Shown: positions 12,433 to 26,175, counted from the stretch's first letter. The stretch: DNA of 64,000 nucleotides from Vigna angularis (GCF_016808095.1 NC_068970.1:13374501-13438500); one strand, 5' to 3'. Notes: generated from the sequence alone by a model not told the origin. Translations and numbers: made by a program.

Positions 12433-14567
12433 AAGTTGCTATACAAAACCCAAACAATCAATTGCACACAATCCCAAAAATTCTTTACGGTGGGTCTCGC
12501 TTCACTAATTATTTATTGCTACTGATCAAATTATTGGTTTTTTTTTTCTGTATCTCCAACCATTTCTTTTTCACATTCTAAAATTAACTTTAAGATTCTG
12601 TTTTTTTAATAAATTTCGAAATTTAATGAACGGCTTTTTTTTTTCATCAGATTTTGAATTTTTATATATTAAATTTTGAAATCTAATGTAAAGTTGTGTG
12701 TGATCACCAAATTTATGAATATGATATGTTTTTCCTAAATTTGGAACTGTACATCAAATTCTGAAATCTGACAACTAGACCCTTTAAAAGAATTAATCAA
12801 ATTTCTTGTTTCAGTTCACATCATATCTCTCAATTTTTTTATCCGATCTTCTAAATTATATTATCCAATTTCTTATTACAAAATGAACAAAAGAGAAAAG
12901 TTTGGAAGAGGAAGATAAATGTGGGGTACAGTGAAAAGTTAAACCCTAAAAACATTTTCTGGATTTTTTTTATTTTTCTTTAGAGGGCAGTGATATATCC
13001 AAATACCTACATCCACTGTTCTAATACGATGATTAACTATAGATTAGTGATTTATGAAATAATATTGAATGACCTCAATATTTGGGTTAAAACAATATAT
13101 ATGTTTATGTTCTTTCGGTTTTACCTTTTATTTTTAATGTATATCCATTATAAATTTTGTATGCATGTTTTGCTTCATTTGTTTGGGAAGGATTATATAC
13201 TTATATGTCAAAACACTGTAATAAAAAGATCACAAAATATAAAATAAAATAAGGATAACTTAACTATTTACATATACAAATAATAACATCAATCCATGAA
13301 TACCATGTATTAAAATCTATTGTAAGATTACAAATCTCATCAGCATAATATAGGGTTGTCTAATTCTGGAATATTATATTAGATTAAATTTAGACATAAG
13401 AGACTAATAATTATCATAATGTTTTTTTTACAGTCTACCATTTCTTGTACAAGTTCTTTAAAACAATTTACTATACGATACGATTATTTTATTGAGTAAA
13501 AGTAATTTTTCATCTCTCCTAATTTGATGTCAAAAATGCCTATTAAATCTTTCTAGTTGATACTACTTTTATTCATATCAGTTTTGTATATTGCATTGCA
13601 CTAGATGTATTATAACATATATTAATATGAAATTTTGATTAAGTATATTTAAATTAAAGTAATAATGCTATTAATATGATTTAAAGTAATAGTAACAATA
13701 AAAAAAATCATGTTTATTAAAACAATAAAATGAAGTACCATTGACTACTTTTGTAGAATGATTTGACATATGAAATGTATTCATTTTTTACATTTTTTAA
13801 TATGTTAAAGAAAATGAGTAACATGTTTGAAAAAAACCATTACACATTATTTGTAATGGAACTTTTTAAATAAATATATAAATGTCATTGTAAAATGATA
13901 GTTTGAACACTTATTTTATTTCAGCTTTTATCGTGGTATAATTGTGACTAAGAATAATTTTGAACAACTTTTAAGCATTGATGAAGTTTATGAAACTTAG
14001 TTTCCTGTAATATAGATATATAAAGTTAGGTTGAGTAAAAACATACCAACTGAATAAATTAATTACAAATACAATAATGAGTTATTAAAAGTTATAGAGT
14101 ATTGTCCAAAACATTTTCAAAGATTTCAAAATGTAGATAATGCTGTTAATTATACTTCATACATATTCATACTCGTCTAAGATGAGTATTTTTAGTCTTG
14201 ATTCTAGAAATGACAACTAATAATTTACTATCAGTAAAAACATAACGTGAAAGATACAATTCAACTTTTGAAAGAGAATATTGACTTAACTCTTATTGAT
14301 TGTGATGACAAAACATAAGATATTTAAAATTATTTTCTTTAAAATTTGAAAGGAAGTATTGAGTTAGGAGGAACCAATTCCATTATTGGATAAATATCTT
14401 TCCACTAATGTTTTTACCCATGATATAGGGACATAAATAACATTTTTTTTAAATCATTAACTTGTAACTTTATGTCATCACAAAGACCATTGCCTTGATC
14501 AAATTTTTTTAAAAACATAATAGGTAGAATATAACTTAAATAATTTGCTCATATTGAAACGTAAACT
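12433..14567. other. AT-rich intergenic DNA, no gene recognised
   Basis: No coding frame, transposon termini or RNA gene could be recognised. The short forward frames at 12384-12581 and 12990-13247 are AT-rich and have no domain, so I regard them as chance. Confidence 0.6.
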
Positions 14568-15124
14568 ATTACTGTAAGGACCTTAATTTTTTATTATTTT
14601 AAAAGGGGTGGGGGAGCAATCAGTGCAAAGAAGCACCATTGCCATAAAATGAGGAAAACTTTGTTTTATTTGGAAGAGGGGGAGCAGCACGTCCGGGTTT
14701 TACTCCCATTTTGGCACCACCCAGCAAACACATCACGTAGGAAATAAAAGGAGGAAATGGGTTCTGCCCTGGGAGAGGAAATCCTTGCTGCAAGTTCGTG
14801 AGAGACGTGAAGTTCAGAGCTGCTGAAGTGTAAGGAGGCCTTGAGATAGATTCAAGAAGGGTGTTGGATACTGGTTCTGAATTTCTGGAGGTGTGAAGAG
14901 GCTTGCTGCAGATCTGGGAGAGTTGAAGTGGAGAGCTTTGGAGTTAGAAGGAGATCCAGACACTCCATTTCTAAGATCAAAGGAAGTCTTCAAGATGTAA
15001 GGGGAGTTAGATTTTTCGTTTGATTGTTGAATTTTACTGTCTTTGAAGCAAATCTGGGAATTTTGGGGATGAAAAAATGGAGTTTTCTGGGTTCTGGAAA
15101 ACCTCATGCGATTCTGCAGAATTC

Positions 15125-16540
15125 TGCAGAAACGCGCGCTCGTTCAAACGGGGTTCGACCACTTGGGGGTCGGCCAAATTCTGAACGTTCGGTATTTTGT
15201 TCTGAGTGTTCGCCCGAATCGGCCAAATTGGAACGTTCGTCCGTATAGTTATCTAACCCAGTTTTGGAACGTTCGGTCATTTAAAGCTAGCAAATATTAG
15301 CGTTCGTCCAAAATGGCTCGACCAACTAGTGGTCGGCCAATATATCTTGCACGATCGATCAAAATCAGATTTCAATCTTGACCGTTCGGTCTTGATGTTG
15401 CTGGTTTTTAGGAAGCGAGCGTCCCTAAGTAGCATTGAGTGTTCGGTTTTGATCATCTGTTTCAGTCGTAAGTATAGGTTGAACCATAAATTTCTACCGT
15501 TCGGTTAAGTGTTGATTCGGTCAGGATTGTAGACGATCGTCCATTTTCTTAGGGGTTCGACATAGTAATTTTAGGTGTTCGAGTTATATTCAAAACGTTC
15601 GTTCTAGGCTTGTGTAGTTTAATAGTATTTGATCTTCGGTTTTGGTGTACTGTTGTTTGAAATCGTTCGGCCATAATTGAATATTATAAGTTCGAAACCT
15701 TTAACGATCGGCCTTAGTATATTGGAGAGTATGAGCGTTCGTTTTTAACTTAGTATTTTCGGATAGCAATGTGGAACATTCGGTCTTCATTTGATAGTCT
15801 TAAGTTTAAATCTTGAGCGTTCGGTCTTGTTTTGTTGAGCGTTCGGTTTTGATGGGGGTATTCCCGCTTGGGAGTGTTCGATTTTAATTTAGATTCTTAA
15901 GTTTCAATCATAAGCGTTCGTTCATGGATATTTAGGATTGTTAGCGTTCGGCCTCAGGTTGGTCTTCTTAGGTTTGGATCTTGAGCGTTCGGTTTTGGTT
16001 TAATTGTGATGTTAGCGTTCGGCCTCGTCTGTTTGTGATTGTGAGCATTCGACTTTGAGTTAGTATTCTTAGGTTCAATCGTTGAGCGTTCATCAAAACA
16101 GTAGTCGATTCAATATGACGTTCGGTTTTAGCGTTCGGCTTGATAGTGTTGAAATTCGTTGTTGTGCTCGGTTTTAACGTTCGGCCTGATTGTGTGGATC
16201 TCATAGCGTCCGTCCAAATAGTAGTAGCGTTCGACAATATAGCGGTCGGCAACTAGCGTTCGTCCAAGGTCGTTTTGATGAATAGTGTTCGGCCAAATAG
16301 TGTTCGTCTGGTCGTTCGTTCTATATTGTTCGGTGAATAATGCTCGTTCAAATAGTATTCAGCAGATAGCGTTCGCCATACAGAGTTTGGTTATATAACG
16401 ATCGTCCAGATCGTTCAGATGACGTTCGTCCGAATAGTGTTCGGCCTGGTGTTTGGAAAATGACGTTCGTCAAAATAGAGTTCGGCCTGGTGTTTGGAAG
16501 ATGGCGTTCGTCCAGTAGCGTTCGTTCCACAGTGTCCGGT
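15125..16540. repeat. Dense GCGTTCGG/GCGTTCGTCC micro-repeat array in the solo LTR
   Basis: The words GCGTTCGGCC, GCGTTCGTCC, GTTCGGTTTT and close variants recur dozens of times at irregular spacing, usually tens of bases apart. This makes a CpG-rich stretch in an otherwise AT-rich genome. The inverted solo LTR at 57897-60348 carries the same motif as its reverse complement (ACCGAACGTTC). Confidence 0.85.
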
Positions 16541-16917
16541 GAATAGTACTTATTTAAATAGTAGTCTATAAATATGTTGGATTCTAAGTTCTTTTGCTCT
16601 TGGGTTGGATTAAGTGTGCAAATATTTGAAATGTATAAATGTGATGTGATGTATGTGGAATGAGAATGTATGAAATATGATACAATTGTAAATGCAAATG
16701 AGGTATGTGAGTATGAAGTAGGCATCTCACGGAGAGATGACTATAAGTGGTTATGTGGCGTTGTGGTTGTTCGGTATAACTGTAGTGAAGCTAGGATCGG
16801 TCTGTCTATCCCTACACTCAAAGCATTGTTCATGCTCACATAGAGAAGAACAGTGTCAGTGGTGAGAGTAGAGGGAGGTCCTCGTCTATAGCCTTTAATG
16901 GCAAATATAGGCAGGTT

Positions 16918-17148
16918 GGGGATTTACCTTGCATAGTGTTGGGGAGTGCCAGCAGAACTATGCAAGTGCAAAGACGACTGTTGGTTCGACAGTTATACAA
17001 ATCCGGATGAGTCGTGTGCGTGGATTTACCTTGTATAGTGTTGGGGAGTGCTAGCAGACTATGCAAGTGTAAAGATGAGTCGTGGGTGGATTTACCTTGC
17101 ATAGTGTTGGGGAGTGCCAACAGACTATGCGAGCGTAAAGATGTGTGG
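16918..17148. repeat. Three tandem copies of a 66-115 bp unit in the solo LTR
   Basis: GGATTTACCTTGCATAGTGT followed by TGGGGAGTGCCAGCAGA and CTATGC occurs three times, near 16919, 17032 and 17090. The first unit carries an insertion that includes CAAATCCGGATGAGTCGTG, a word related to ATCCGGATGAGTGTC in the chromovirus LTR. Confidence 0.85.
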
Positions 17149-18361
17149 GTTGTGGTTTAACGAGCATGTTTTAATTGTTCCTTTATATGTATCTATGTAT
17201 GATGACATGAATTAACTGTGATATATGTATAACATGCTTTTTATATCTAGCTCACCCTTGCATTGTTTTTGTTATGTGCTGTTTGGGTATGTTTCTTTGG
17301 CGATGATCATCCACTTGGATGGGAGCAGATGTTGTCGCGGAGATTCCCTTAGAGCAAGAACTGGAGGTTGTTAATATTGCAGAGTAGTCTTCTTAGAGTT
17401 TCCTGATTGAACACTTGTAGTGTTTAATCCTTTCAACTGTTTAAGTTTAAATTTTTACTCCTTTTATTTGGATGACTGTAATTTCGCACTTAAATTATAC
17501 GTCAAAATTCTGACTGTTCTCTATATTTGGATGTTAACGTCCTTATTATATAATATTGATAATCGGATGTTACAATTACTTGTTCAAATCCTATCAATTA
17601 TCACTGTCGTAGAAAGACGTATGCTTTTTGTAAATTAAAACATAGAAAATTACTTATTCACGAGATCTATCAATTGACATTACAAAATTTATAAGTTTTG
17701 TAAATACTCCAAAACTTTAAACTAGTGACATTTTCAACAATTTTAAAATAATTGTTAAATTTTAGTACGACATGAATATATAAGTAATGTAAATAAACAC
17801 ACAAGACTGAAATATGACAACGACGGAAATATACTTGAATTGTTTATCCATCACGGAAATATACTTTTTCCGGAAATTGGAAAATTATTAAAATCATTAA
17901 AAATGAAAAAAATTATAAACGAAGAAAAACTCTGATCTCCTGATCCTTTTTCCGTGATCCTCAAAAACAATTCGGTCATCTCCTTCCGATCTATCGACAA
18001 CACAAAAAAAGTTGGAGATATTGTTTGGCTAGAGGGAAATAAGAATAAAGAAGGTGTAGTTGTTTTGATGAATGAAAATAAATAATATAAAAATTAGTCT
18101 ATACAAATTAAATTATGTATTTTTTTTTCTTTAAGTAAAACTATTTATTATTTTAAAATATTTGTTTAAAATTAAATAATTTCTCTCTGGTTTGACTTCA
18201 CTTTAGAAGACAAAATTTTCTTTCGATAAGTTCTCCAAAAATAGGTTATCTTCTTTTTGTTGTACAGGAATTTGAGCAAAAGAAATAGAGGGAGTGATTT
18301 TGTCCCACACATTCAAAGAAAATAACTAACTAACTGCCTGAATCCCAGGTATGGAGGTTGA

Positions 18362-18370
18362 TCTATATAG
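18362..18370 (+). promoter_or_regulatory. Putative TATA box of the PIRL gene
   Basis: CTATATAG lies about 75 bp upstream of the proposed start codon. The position and sequence fit a plant core promoter with a short leader; there is no experimental support. Confidence 0.35.
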
Positions 18371-18437
18371 CGAAGCCATATCACATTGATACACATTTTG
18401 GTTTGTGAGTTGCTCCCTCCCTCCAATGCAAGCCACC

Positions 18438-20750
18438 ATGGATCCCCACCCAGGAACCTTCCCCGTTCTCTCCTACGTCATGTCTCGTCTCCCTTCCTTC
18501 GGCCCCAGAAGCCCCGCCTCCATCTCCGCCTCCTCCGCCTCCGCCTCCACCTCCGACTCCGCCTCCACTTCCCGTTCCCATCACGTCGACATCGAACAGC
18601 CACCTCACTCCGATGCTTCCTCTTCCTCCATCGTGGGCCAAATGCCCAATCTAGCCAACCCGGAAATGCTGGCCTCCATGACCCGCGCCATCTCCGACGT
18701 TGCCCAGGCTCGATCCGTCTTCAAGGTCATGGGGCCCCGGCCCACCCACGAGGAGGTCGACGAGGCCAAGGCTAAGCTAGCGGACCTGGAAGCCCACCTG
18801 TCCCGCCAACTGGAAGAGATCGTGGGCCTGCCCAGGCCCCCGGAGATCGACGAGGCCCGCTGGACTGCCCACATCGCGGAGAAGGAGAAGGTCATCAAGG
18901 AATCGACGGAGAAAGAGAAGCGCATTTTGAAGTCCATCATTCAGCTCGACAACATGCACGACGCCTACGGTAAGCTCCTCAAGGACGCCGAGAAGCGCTT
19001 GGTCAAGATTTACGAGAACGACGGCGCCGACTACGACAACAACAACGAAAACGAAGAGGACGACGAGGACAGTGTTCAAGTGAAAGAACAGGTTGAGGGG
19101 ATTTTGAAAGAGGCCTACGGAAAAGGGGTGGAGCGAATCGCTCTCTCCGGCAAGCGCCTCAAGTACCTGCCTGAAGCATTTGGCCACATTCCTGCATTGA
19201 TCGTCCTCGATGTCTCCACCAATCAACTTTCGGTAATTCCGCCGCTTTTTTTTTCGAATTTGGATTCTCAGCTGGATTTTTATGTGTTGTTCATCTGTTC
19301 CAAAAACCAGCAAAGAATCTCAACTCATTTTTTCCGCATCCCTTTCGAATTCTTTATCTCCTCATAAATCCACACTTCTCCTTGTTTACTTAGCTTCTAC
19401 TCTTTCTTCTATATTTTGATTTCACGCACACATATATGTACGTGTTCCACAATTCTTTGCTGCACAATAGGTGATTCCTGATTCCATATGTGGATTGGAA
19501 AGTCTCGAGGAGCTTAATCTCTCTTCCAATGCTTTGGAGTCGCTACCCGAGTCAATTGGCTTGTTGCAGAAGTTGAAGGTCCTCAATGTGTCCGGAAACA
19601 AGCTGTCTGCTCTTCCTGATTCCATTAGTAAGTGCAGGTAATGCAAGAAAGAATTCCATTTTACATTCTTTTTGTACGCTCTATCGACTAACGTAACTAG
19701 TACAAATACGTATGTCTGTGATTGAACGATGTAGAAGTTTTTTACATTCTCGGTGTGTGCACTGTTTACTCTTGTTTCCGGTGTGTCAAGTTGGTTAATA
19801 ACTCTGGTTTAGTTTGACTTCCTTGCAAAATTTATGTCCGACATCATGGTAACTCTCAAGTGATGACTGTATATTTTGAAAGCTATACTTGTTACACATG
19901 CAACATATCAAGGGCAAAACTGTTTCTGGTTTAAATTCTTGGATATTAAGGAAAGTCTGAACATCGTTTGTGGCTAAATTATATCAGTTATGCATCTTGT
20001 CAATTTGTAAACTTCATATCTGAGTTTGGAACCGTATTTTTTGTTTATGCACATGCGTCGATACTTAGAATGCTTTTTCTATGATTGATGGAACCATCTT
20101 TATATTAAATGATCAGTTCATTGGTGGAGCTAGATGCAAGCTTTAACAGCCTGTCGTATTTGCCAACAAACATTGGATTTGAGTTGCATAATTTACAGAA
20201 GCTTATGATTCAGTTGAACAAGATTCGATCTCTTCCCTCGTCAATTTGTGAGATGAAATCCCTGCGTTATCTGGATGCTCACTTCAACGAGCTGCGCGGG
20301 CTTCCTGTTGCGATTGGGAAATTGACTAATCTTCAAGTTCTAAACCTGAGCAGTAACTTCAGTGACCTCAGAGAACTTCCAGAGACGTTTGGTGATTTGA
20401 TCAACCTCAGGGAGTTAGATCTGAGCAACAACCAAATTCATGCACTTCCTGATTCTTTTGGTCGCCTTCATAACTTGACCAAGCTAAACTTGGAACAGAA
20501 TCCTGTCGAAGTGCCACCTATGCATGTTGTGGGTGAAGGGCTCCAAGCCATAAAAGGGTTCATGTCTCAGAGATGGATTGATATATTGGAGGAGGAAGAA
20601 AGGAAAACCACCCAGGAGGTGCAAGAACAAGGAGAAAATGGGTGGTTAACGCGAACCACCTCTTGGCTGAAGAATGTTTCTGAAAATGTAACTGAGATGA
20701 TTATGTCCCCAAAAACTCCCAAAGAAGCGTATCTTAATCAGCAGCTATGA
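18438..20750 (+). CDS. Plant intracellular Ras-group-related LRR protein (PIRL1/PIRL9 type)
   Basis: Three exons, 18438-19232, 19471-19637 and 20117-20750, with GT-AG introns, give 531 residues, close to family length. The N-terminus [20 protein letters not shown] is typical of the PIRL1/PIRL9 branch. A Ser/Ala-rich stretch, an acidic helical region ([12 protein letters not shown] near residue 200) and about ten LRRs from about residue 230 to 455 follow; clear repeats include [19 protein letters not shown] and [19 protein letters not shown]. No signal peptide or membrane segment is visible, so the protein is intracellular. PIRLs are plant relatives of SHOC2/Ras-binding LRR proteins; Arabidopsis PIRL1 and PIRL9 act redundantly in pollen development. 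ATG 18438 sits in GCCACCATGG and matches the family start; ATG 18426 is in frame and would add four residues. No premature stop is seen and splice phases agree. Confidence 0.93.
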
Positions 20751-23700
20751 GCCTATGGCTGGGGACTTTCTTTGATGCTTATTATTATGAGATGAAGATC
20801 ATAACATACACACTTACTATCTGCTGCCAGTAGGCTTCCCAGCTCTTCAGTCTTCTTTGGTTGATATGCATGCTACTGCATAGCATCTTGCGGAGCCTGC
20901 AAGTTAACAATATTTTCCTTTTTCGCAATTAAGAATAGTTTTGCTTACAGGCAATTGGTAAACTAAACACAATTTACTATTTTCTATTACTTCTTTTCCC
21001 CAACCCTTTGGTTGTTTTATATTGCAACAGATACTCTTTTAGACACTCCCTTTATGGTAAGGTGAATTTCAAGAAAATCCCATAGCCATATAATTTTCAT
21101 TCAATAATAGAACAGTATGTTAAATAATTGATTCAGATATTATATTTCTAATATCCATCAAATCTAATTAGATATTATATATAATTATAGTTATTTTATT
21201 TATTTTCTCTTTGCTGAGTTTGTTATTATGTTTACTATTATACATGGCATTTTTTTTTTCAGGAAATGATACATTTGGTCCTACGAATTATTTTATACAA
21301 AACAATTTCTCTTTTATTTTAAGGAAGATCTCTTTCATTAAATATTTTTTTTAAGGAAATGATTTTTTTTAAGTATTCTTCCCTCCATTAATGTATGGTA
21401 ATTTCTTTTGTTTATTATTGATCATATGTCTTAGTATATTTCTATTCTTCATCCCTCTAAGGAGCCTAGTATTGATGGGCTTGAAGTCTCTCTTAAAAAA
21501 ATGGCTAAAGTATATAAGAAACTTCTTATTCGCGTGACTTGTTCATTTATTTCATTATGATTTTTTATCCACTCGACAAACTCAAACCAAAATATAAAAT
21601 TTTTATCAATCAAAATTTCATTACTTATGAGCTTCAATTTATCATTAGACAGTTAAAATACCACATTTGAACACACTTTCACATATTTGAATAAGCTTTA
21701 TCAAAGAATTCACAATATCTATAGTGTTTTGTGTGTCCAAGAATGAGAAACCAGAGTCTATTTATAGACTCAAGCAATAGACACCTTCTAAATTTTGTTT
21801 TTAACTTTTTTTATTGTAATAATCGATTATTTTAAGTATTAATCGATTACACACCAAAAAATAAAGTAGTGAATTGTTCATCAAAACGGCTAGTAACGAC
21901 TAGTGTTAATAAATTATTTTAAGTGTTAATCTATTAACACTAATCAATTACACCCTCTAGTAATTGATTATTCTAGAATCATTACTGCTTAGCGCTACTA
22001 TTCATCGCTCAACGCTACTATTCATGTGAACAGTGCTACAATGATTGCTATAGTGTTTTGCTAAGTGATTTGCTACAATGATTTTGCAAAAACACATTTT
22101 CTACTCTTAAGCTAAGTCCTATACATTAAATATATATATATATATTACAAAAGCTTTACATTATAAGTCTTTCACTATCTTTTTTGTGTTGAATTCTTGG
22201 AATTGTTTTTATCATCATCCTTGTTTTTATCATTATCAAAACACCTCATGTTTTGCTAACACTACTATCTGTTCTTGCAAAATCAAATATATTTTGTAAA
22301 ATCTTTTTTCTATTTAATAAACTCTTCATTATTTGAGATTCATTTTTTAAGCCTTCAACGTTCAAATTAATATTTAGTCAGAGATTCTGACCAAATTTGA
22401 ATTAATGCGAAGAGTGAAGTTAAAGTATGATTAAAATAATATTTATAAGCATATTTTACTTATCATGAACTCTCATATGAATGAGGCACATTTATGGGCT
22501 CATTAACTCAAAGGCTCGATAGCTATCTTACATATGAGAATTATATTTGATTTTGGTTAAGTTATCTAACACAAGAATATCTTGGATAAGTACAATGAGA
22601 TATCTCATAGTGAGGAACGTCTATCTCAAATGATGGATGTAGGCTTTGATTTAAAATACATAATTGGCATTGTTGCTTGTTGAACTTACCACTTTAGCAA
22701 TATAATTCTCGATATCCCGTGATCACCCTATCAATTGTACTTATTACAAGTTATTAAACATTAAGTATCAGTAATGATATCATGTTATCATTTTAGGTAA
22801 TTTATTTAAAAATTGTAATTGATACGACCGAGTCTTCAGTTACACAATACACTATCTATGTTAGTTGAGTCGCTAAAGTTCCCATCCTTTTTATGCTTAA
22901 CAGCTACTACGAGATTCATTACCTGTTAGTTGATTGAAGAAATGGAAAAATACACCTAAAACATGGAAATAATAGTAATATTAATTTTAAGAATAACTAA
23001 ATTCTAAACATATTAAAATGGATAAAAATATGTGAGTTAATACACTATTATTTTTTATTATGTGAATTGATCCATAAACCATCAATAATTATTCTTTATT
23101 ATTTTTTTATAAATTTTTTATTATAAATTTTTTATTATTTTTTATTTTGTGGATTGACAATTTGATTTTTTAAATATTAAAATGTTTGTTCAATAATATT
23201 TGAATAATTTAAATGTTTAATTTATTTATTTATCTAAGTTAACATTTTAATTTTTAACTATTATCTGTTTAATAAAATATGAACATTTTGATTATAATAT
23301 TATCAAAATATTAGTCAAATTAATCCATTTTATCATACAATAAATATATAAAATAAATTAGAAAAACAATTAAAAACATACTTTAACTCACAAACCTGAT
23401 GAATTAAGTTACCTTTAAAAAAAGTTATCTAAGAAAAAGAAAATTATATTAAACTAAATCATTTTGAATTTAACTATAAGTCAGAGTGAATATCTCTAAG
23501 ATCACTAGTCAATTTTGTTTAAACATCTTGGACTTTTGATCTATTTAAACTTATTATTTGATTGTAATTGTGTGGAGCTGAAAGTGATTTAGGTTCTGAA
23601 TTTAAGATAAAATAATGTGAATATAAATAGAATAAATTATTGAATTGATTTATATGTCAAGTTGAATTTCTCGTCCATAATTATAAATCTTCACTATACA

Positions 23701-24905
23701 CTTAAATTGATCAAGAACTTTCATAATGTTTTATCTATTTATCTTTTAGTACATATATTATCTCTTTATATTTTATCATTTATTTCATTTTAATATTTAT
23801 TTTATTTTCTTATCTTCTATTATTTATTATATCTTTTTTTAATGTTTTTCCTCTTTATCTTTTATTATTTTATTATTTATTTTTTCTCATTATATTATAA
23901 TAATTATTTTATTTCATTTGCAATAAAATACAGATATTTTTTCCTAATTTTAAATTAATACAGAAGTCTTTTTTTTACTTAAGTACTGTATTAGTCCGTT
24001 AGAATTTGATATATTGGAGCTTAAAAAGTTATTTTACTATTTCTAATTTTGATATGCTTGTCAAATTCTTAACAGGAAAGCTACTTACAACGTTATAATT
24101 AACAAGAAAAAAAATACTATTTAAAGACTAAATAAAAATCTAATATGAAATGTACTTTTATATTTTGATGATATTTAAATTTTTTATTGTCAGTTTTGTC
24201 TATTAAGAATTATTTCTGGATGTTGTATTATTCAAATGCTAATATTTAAATTTGCTTGAATGATAAGAAATTCAGATACAATTTAATCAAATTTTAATTG
24301 CGTATATATAAAATAATTTTATATTAGTAATTTACAGAAATAAACATTAAAATAAAATAATGTTACTATTTGTGAATCAAATGAGAAATTCAACAAGTAA
24401 TCCAAATATTTTAATTTTTTTTCACAATGACTTAATCATCTTTAAGTTGTTTATAATTTTGTCCTGATCGAATAAATTTAGTACCCTAATATTTGATACA
24501 ATACATAACATTACATTTATTAACTTGAAAAACATACAAACTTTATAAAAAACAAGTGAGAACACATATGTATCTTTTTTCTTTCTTTATAATAAAAAAA
24601 TATTATTATTATAATATAAAAGTTTTTACAATTTTATTATAGACAATTATTTAAATTAAGAAATGGATAAATTTACAAAAAATTCAAATAAAATATATTA
24701 ATTTTAAAAAATAATTACTTAAAGAGTAAAATTAATAAAATTGTTATTTTAATTTGAAGAATAATTATTCACAAGGTAAAAATGAAAAAGAAAATATGTA
24801 TATTAAAATGAGAAATCTACTTAATATAATAGTATAGAAGTATAGATAAAAAACATTATAGAAATTCAGAAATAAAAAACAAAACAAAATTGATTTTTAA
24901 TAGAC
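20751..24905. other. PIRL 3' region and AT-rich intergenic DNA
   Basis: About 20751-20950 is the likely 3' UTR of the PIRL gene. The rest has no recognisable gene. 21460-22260 has features of an old LTR: TCTATTTATAGACTC (TATA-like, about 21756), AATCGATTA words, and the hairpin TTCATGTGAA within CTATTCATGTGAACAGTGCT near 22018; no termini or duplication could be fixed, so it is only a possible Ty1/copia remnant. Confidence 0.45.
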
Positions 24906-24910
24906 TATTG

Positions 24911-26175
24911 TGTAATACCCGTGAAAAATATTTATACAAAATAAATTTTATAATATATAGTAATAACATTTTTTTATTATTAGTATTATCATTGATAGTT
25001 TGGATTATTAATTTGAAGTTTATGTTTAGAGGAATTAAGTTTATATTTTTTAATAAAGAGATCATTATTTTATTTTTGTTTTTAAATTGTTTAGAAATTT
25101 GGATATGCAGTTTCTAATATATATATATTGATTCACTTTAACAACTCGAATTTATAATTGTATGTCTGTCGTTAGAGAAATTAGTTTCGTATTTCTTAGA
25201 GAACTCAATACAACCTTAATTCTATTAGTCATCTCGATAAAATTAATATTTGTGCTTCATTATCCGTCTAATCAAGATGAATTTTTTTATCGTGAGTTCT
25301 ATACATATGTTATTTATTTTGACTGGTCGTATCTTTAATTAGAGGCATGTATTTAGAACAATTTTTCACGTAATATTTTAATAGTTTAGGTGATTAATAT
25401 CCTTCACCTTTGTTTGTTTAATACATAACTTTTTCCACAGTTATCTAATTGAGTTGATTATTTTTTCATTGTATTACTCATTCAATTATATTTAATTTGA
25501 ATGGAAGGACAAACGTTTTTTAGTTTTGTGAAAACTGCATTTTCTTTCTATAGTCTCGAACCGTTCTTGCATATGTTGTTATGTTGATTGTGCAATATAT
25601 CTAAGAAAGTGGTATGAAAATCTATGATGAAATATAAAGGTCTATGTTGGTTTTGAAATAAGATATGAGTTTATATTGCATGATGAATTAGTTGATGAAT
25701 ATGAATATGGTATGATATTGGCCAAAGATCTTGTGGAGAGATTTTGTGTTTGTATTAAACTAGTGTACACACATTGATGTGAGAGTTTTGACATTGGAGG
25801 TTATCCTGATACTTTAATAATCATTCAAGCCCTAAGTAGAGAATGATGTGTTATATGTTGAGAGTGGTAGGAGGTCCTCGTCTATGAATCAGTTTTGACC
25901 ATAGGTGTTGATGAGCTAACCTTATGGATGACATGTTTTGTTGTATTGGTATTGGTTTTGTATGAGCAGTGAGAGTATTGACTCTGTTTGAGCAGTGGAG
26001 ACCACCACAAGTGCATAACCCTTGAGATTTCACATCAACATTTCACCCAGATGATCGTGTTTAATATGATTATCACATGAGTTTATGATTGTTATTATAA
26101 GTAAATCATGTGTATTAATAGTGTGACATATGCTTTATAAATGATCTTTGATATGTTAGCTCACTCTTACTTAAC
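24911..26175 (+). mobile_element. 3'-truncated, decayed LTR related to the chromovirus LTRs
   Basis: Starts at TGTAATACCC. Positions 24960-25400 hold diverged copies of the ~180-bp unit seen at 3181-4250. From about 25670 it parallels the complete LTR at 27476-29241: GGTTATCCTGATACTTTAAT, TAATCATTCAAG, then GGTAGGAGGTCCTCGTCTAT and AGTGCATAACC. The similarity stops near ATGTTAGCTCACTC (about 26170), so the final part of the LTR, including its ACA end, is missing. Confidence 0.65.

Larger units (their letters stand above)
14573..17574 (+). mobile_element. Solo LTR (3.0 kb) of a Ty3/gypsy-type retrotransposon
   Basis: Begins TGTAAGGACC and ends CGGATGTTACA (TG...CA) and is flanked by the 5-bp direct repeat ATTAC at 14568-14572 and 17575-17579. 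The end GGATGTTACA equals that of the complete chromovirus LTR at 27476-29241. Shared short blocks include GGAGGTCCTCGTCTAT (about 16875) and GGATGGGAGCAGATG.TGTCG (about 17317). There is no internal coding region, so this is a solo LTR left by LTR-LTR recombination. Open frames inside it on both strands (for example 16348-16725 minus) are by-products of its repeats. Confidence 0.9.

Noticed and set aside
16348..16725. 125-residue minus-strand frame rich in RTL/TER words
   Set aside because: Produced by translating the GTTCGG micro-repeats of the solo LTR; no domain and within transposon DNA.
16918..17148. Regularly repeated blocks that might suggest a CRISPR-like array
   Set aside because: Only three long, diverged tandem units inside a plant LTR; no uniform repeats or unique spacers, and the genome is eukaryotic.
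18381..18641. Gly-rich minus-strand frame opposite PIRL exon 1
   Set aside because: It is the reverse image of the Ser/Ala-rich PIRL coding sequence; the plus-strand frame has homology and matching splice phases.
24856..25117. Overlapping AT-rich frames on both strands
   Set aside because: Driven by AT-rich composition (Ile, Phe, Leu, Asn); they sit in a decayed LTR.
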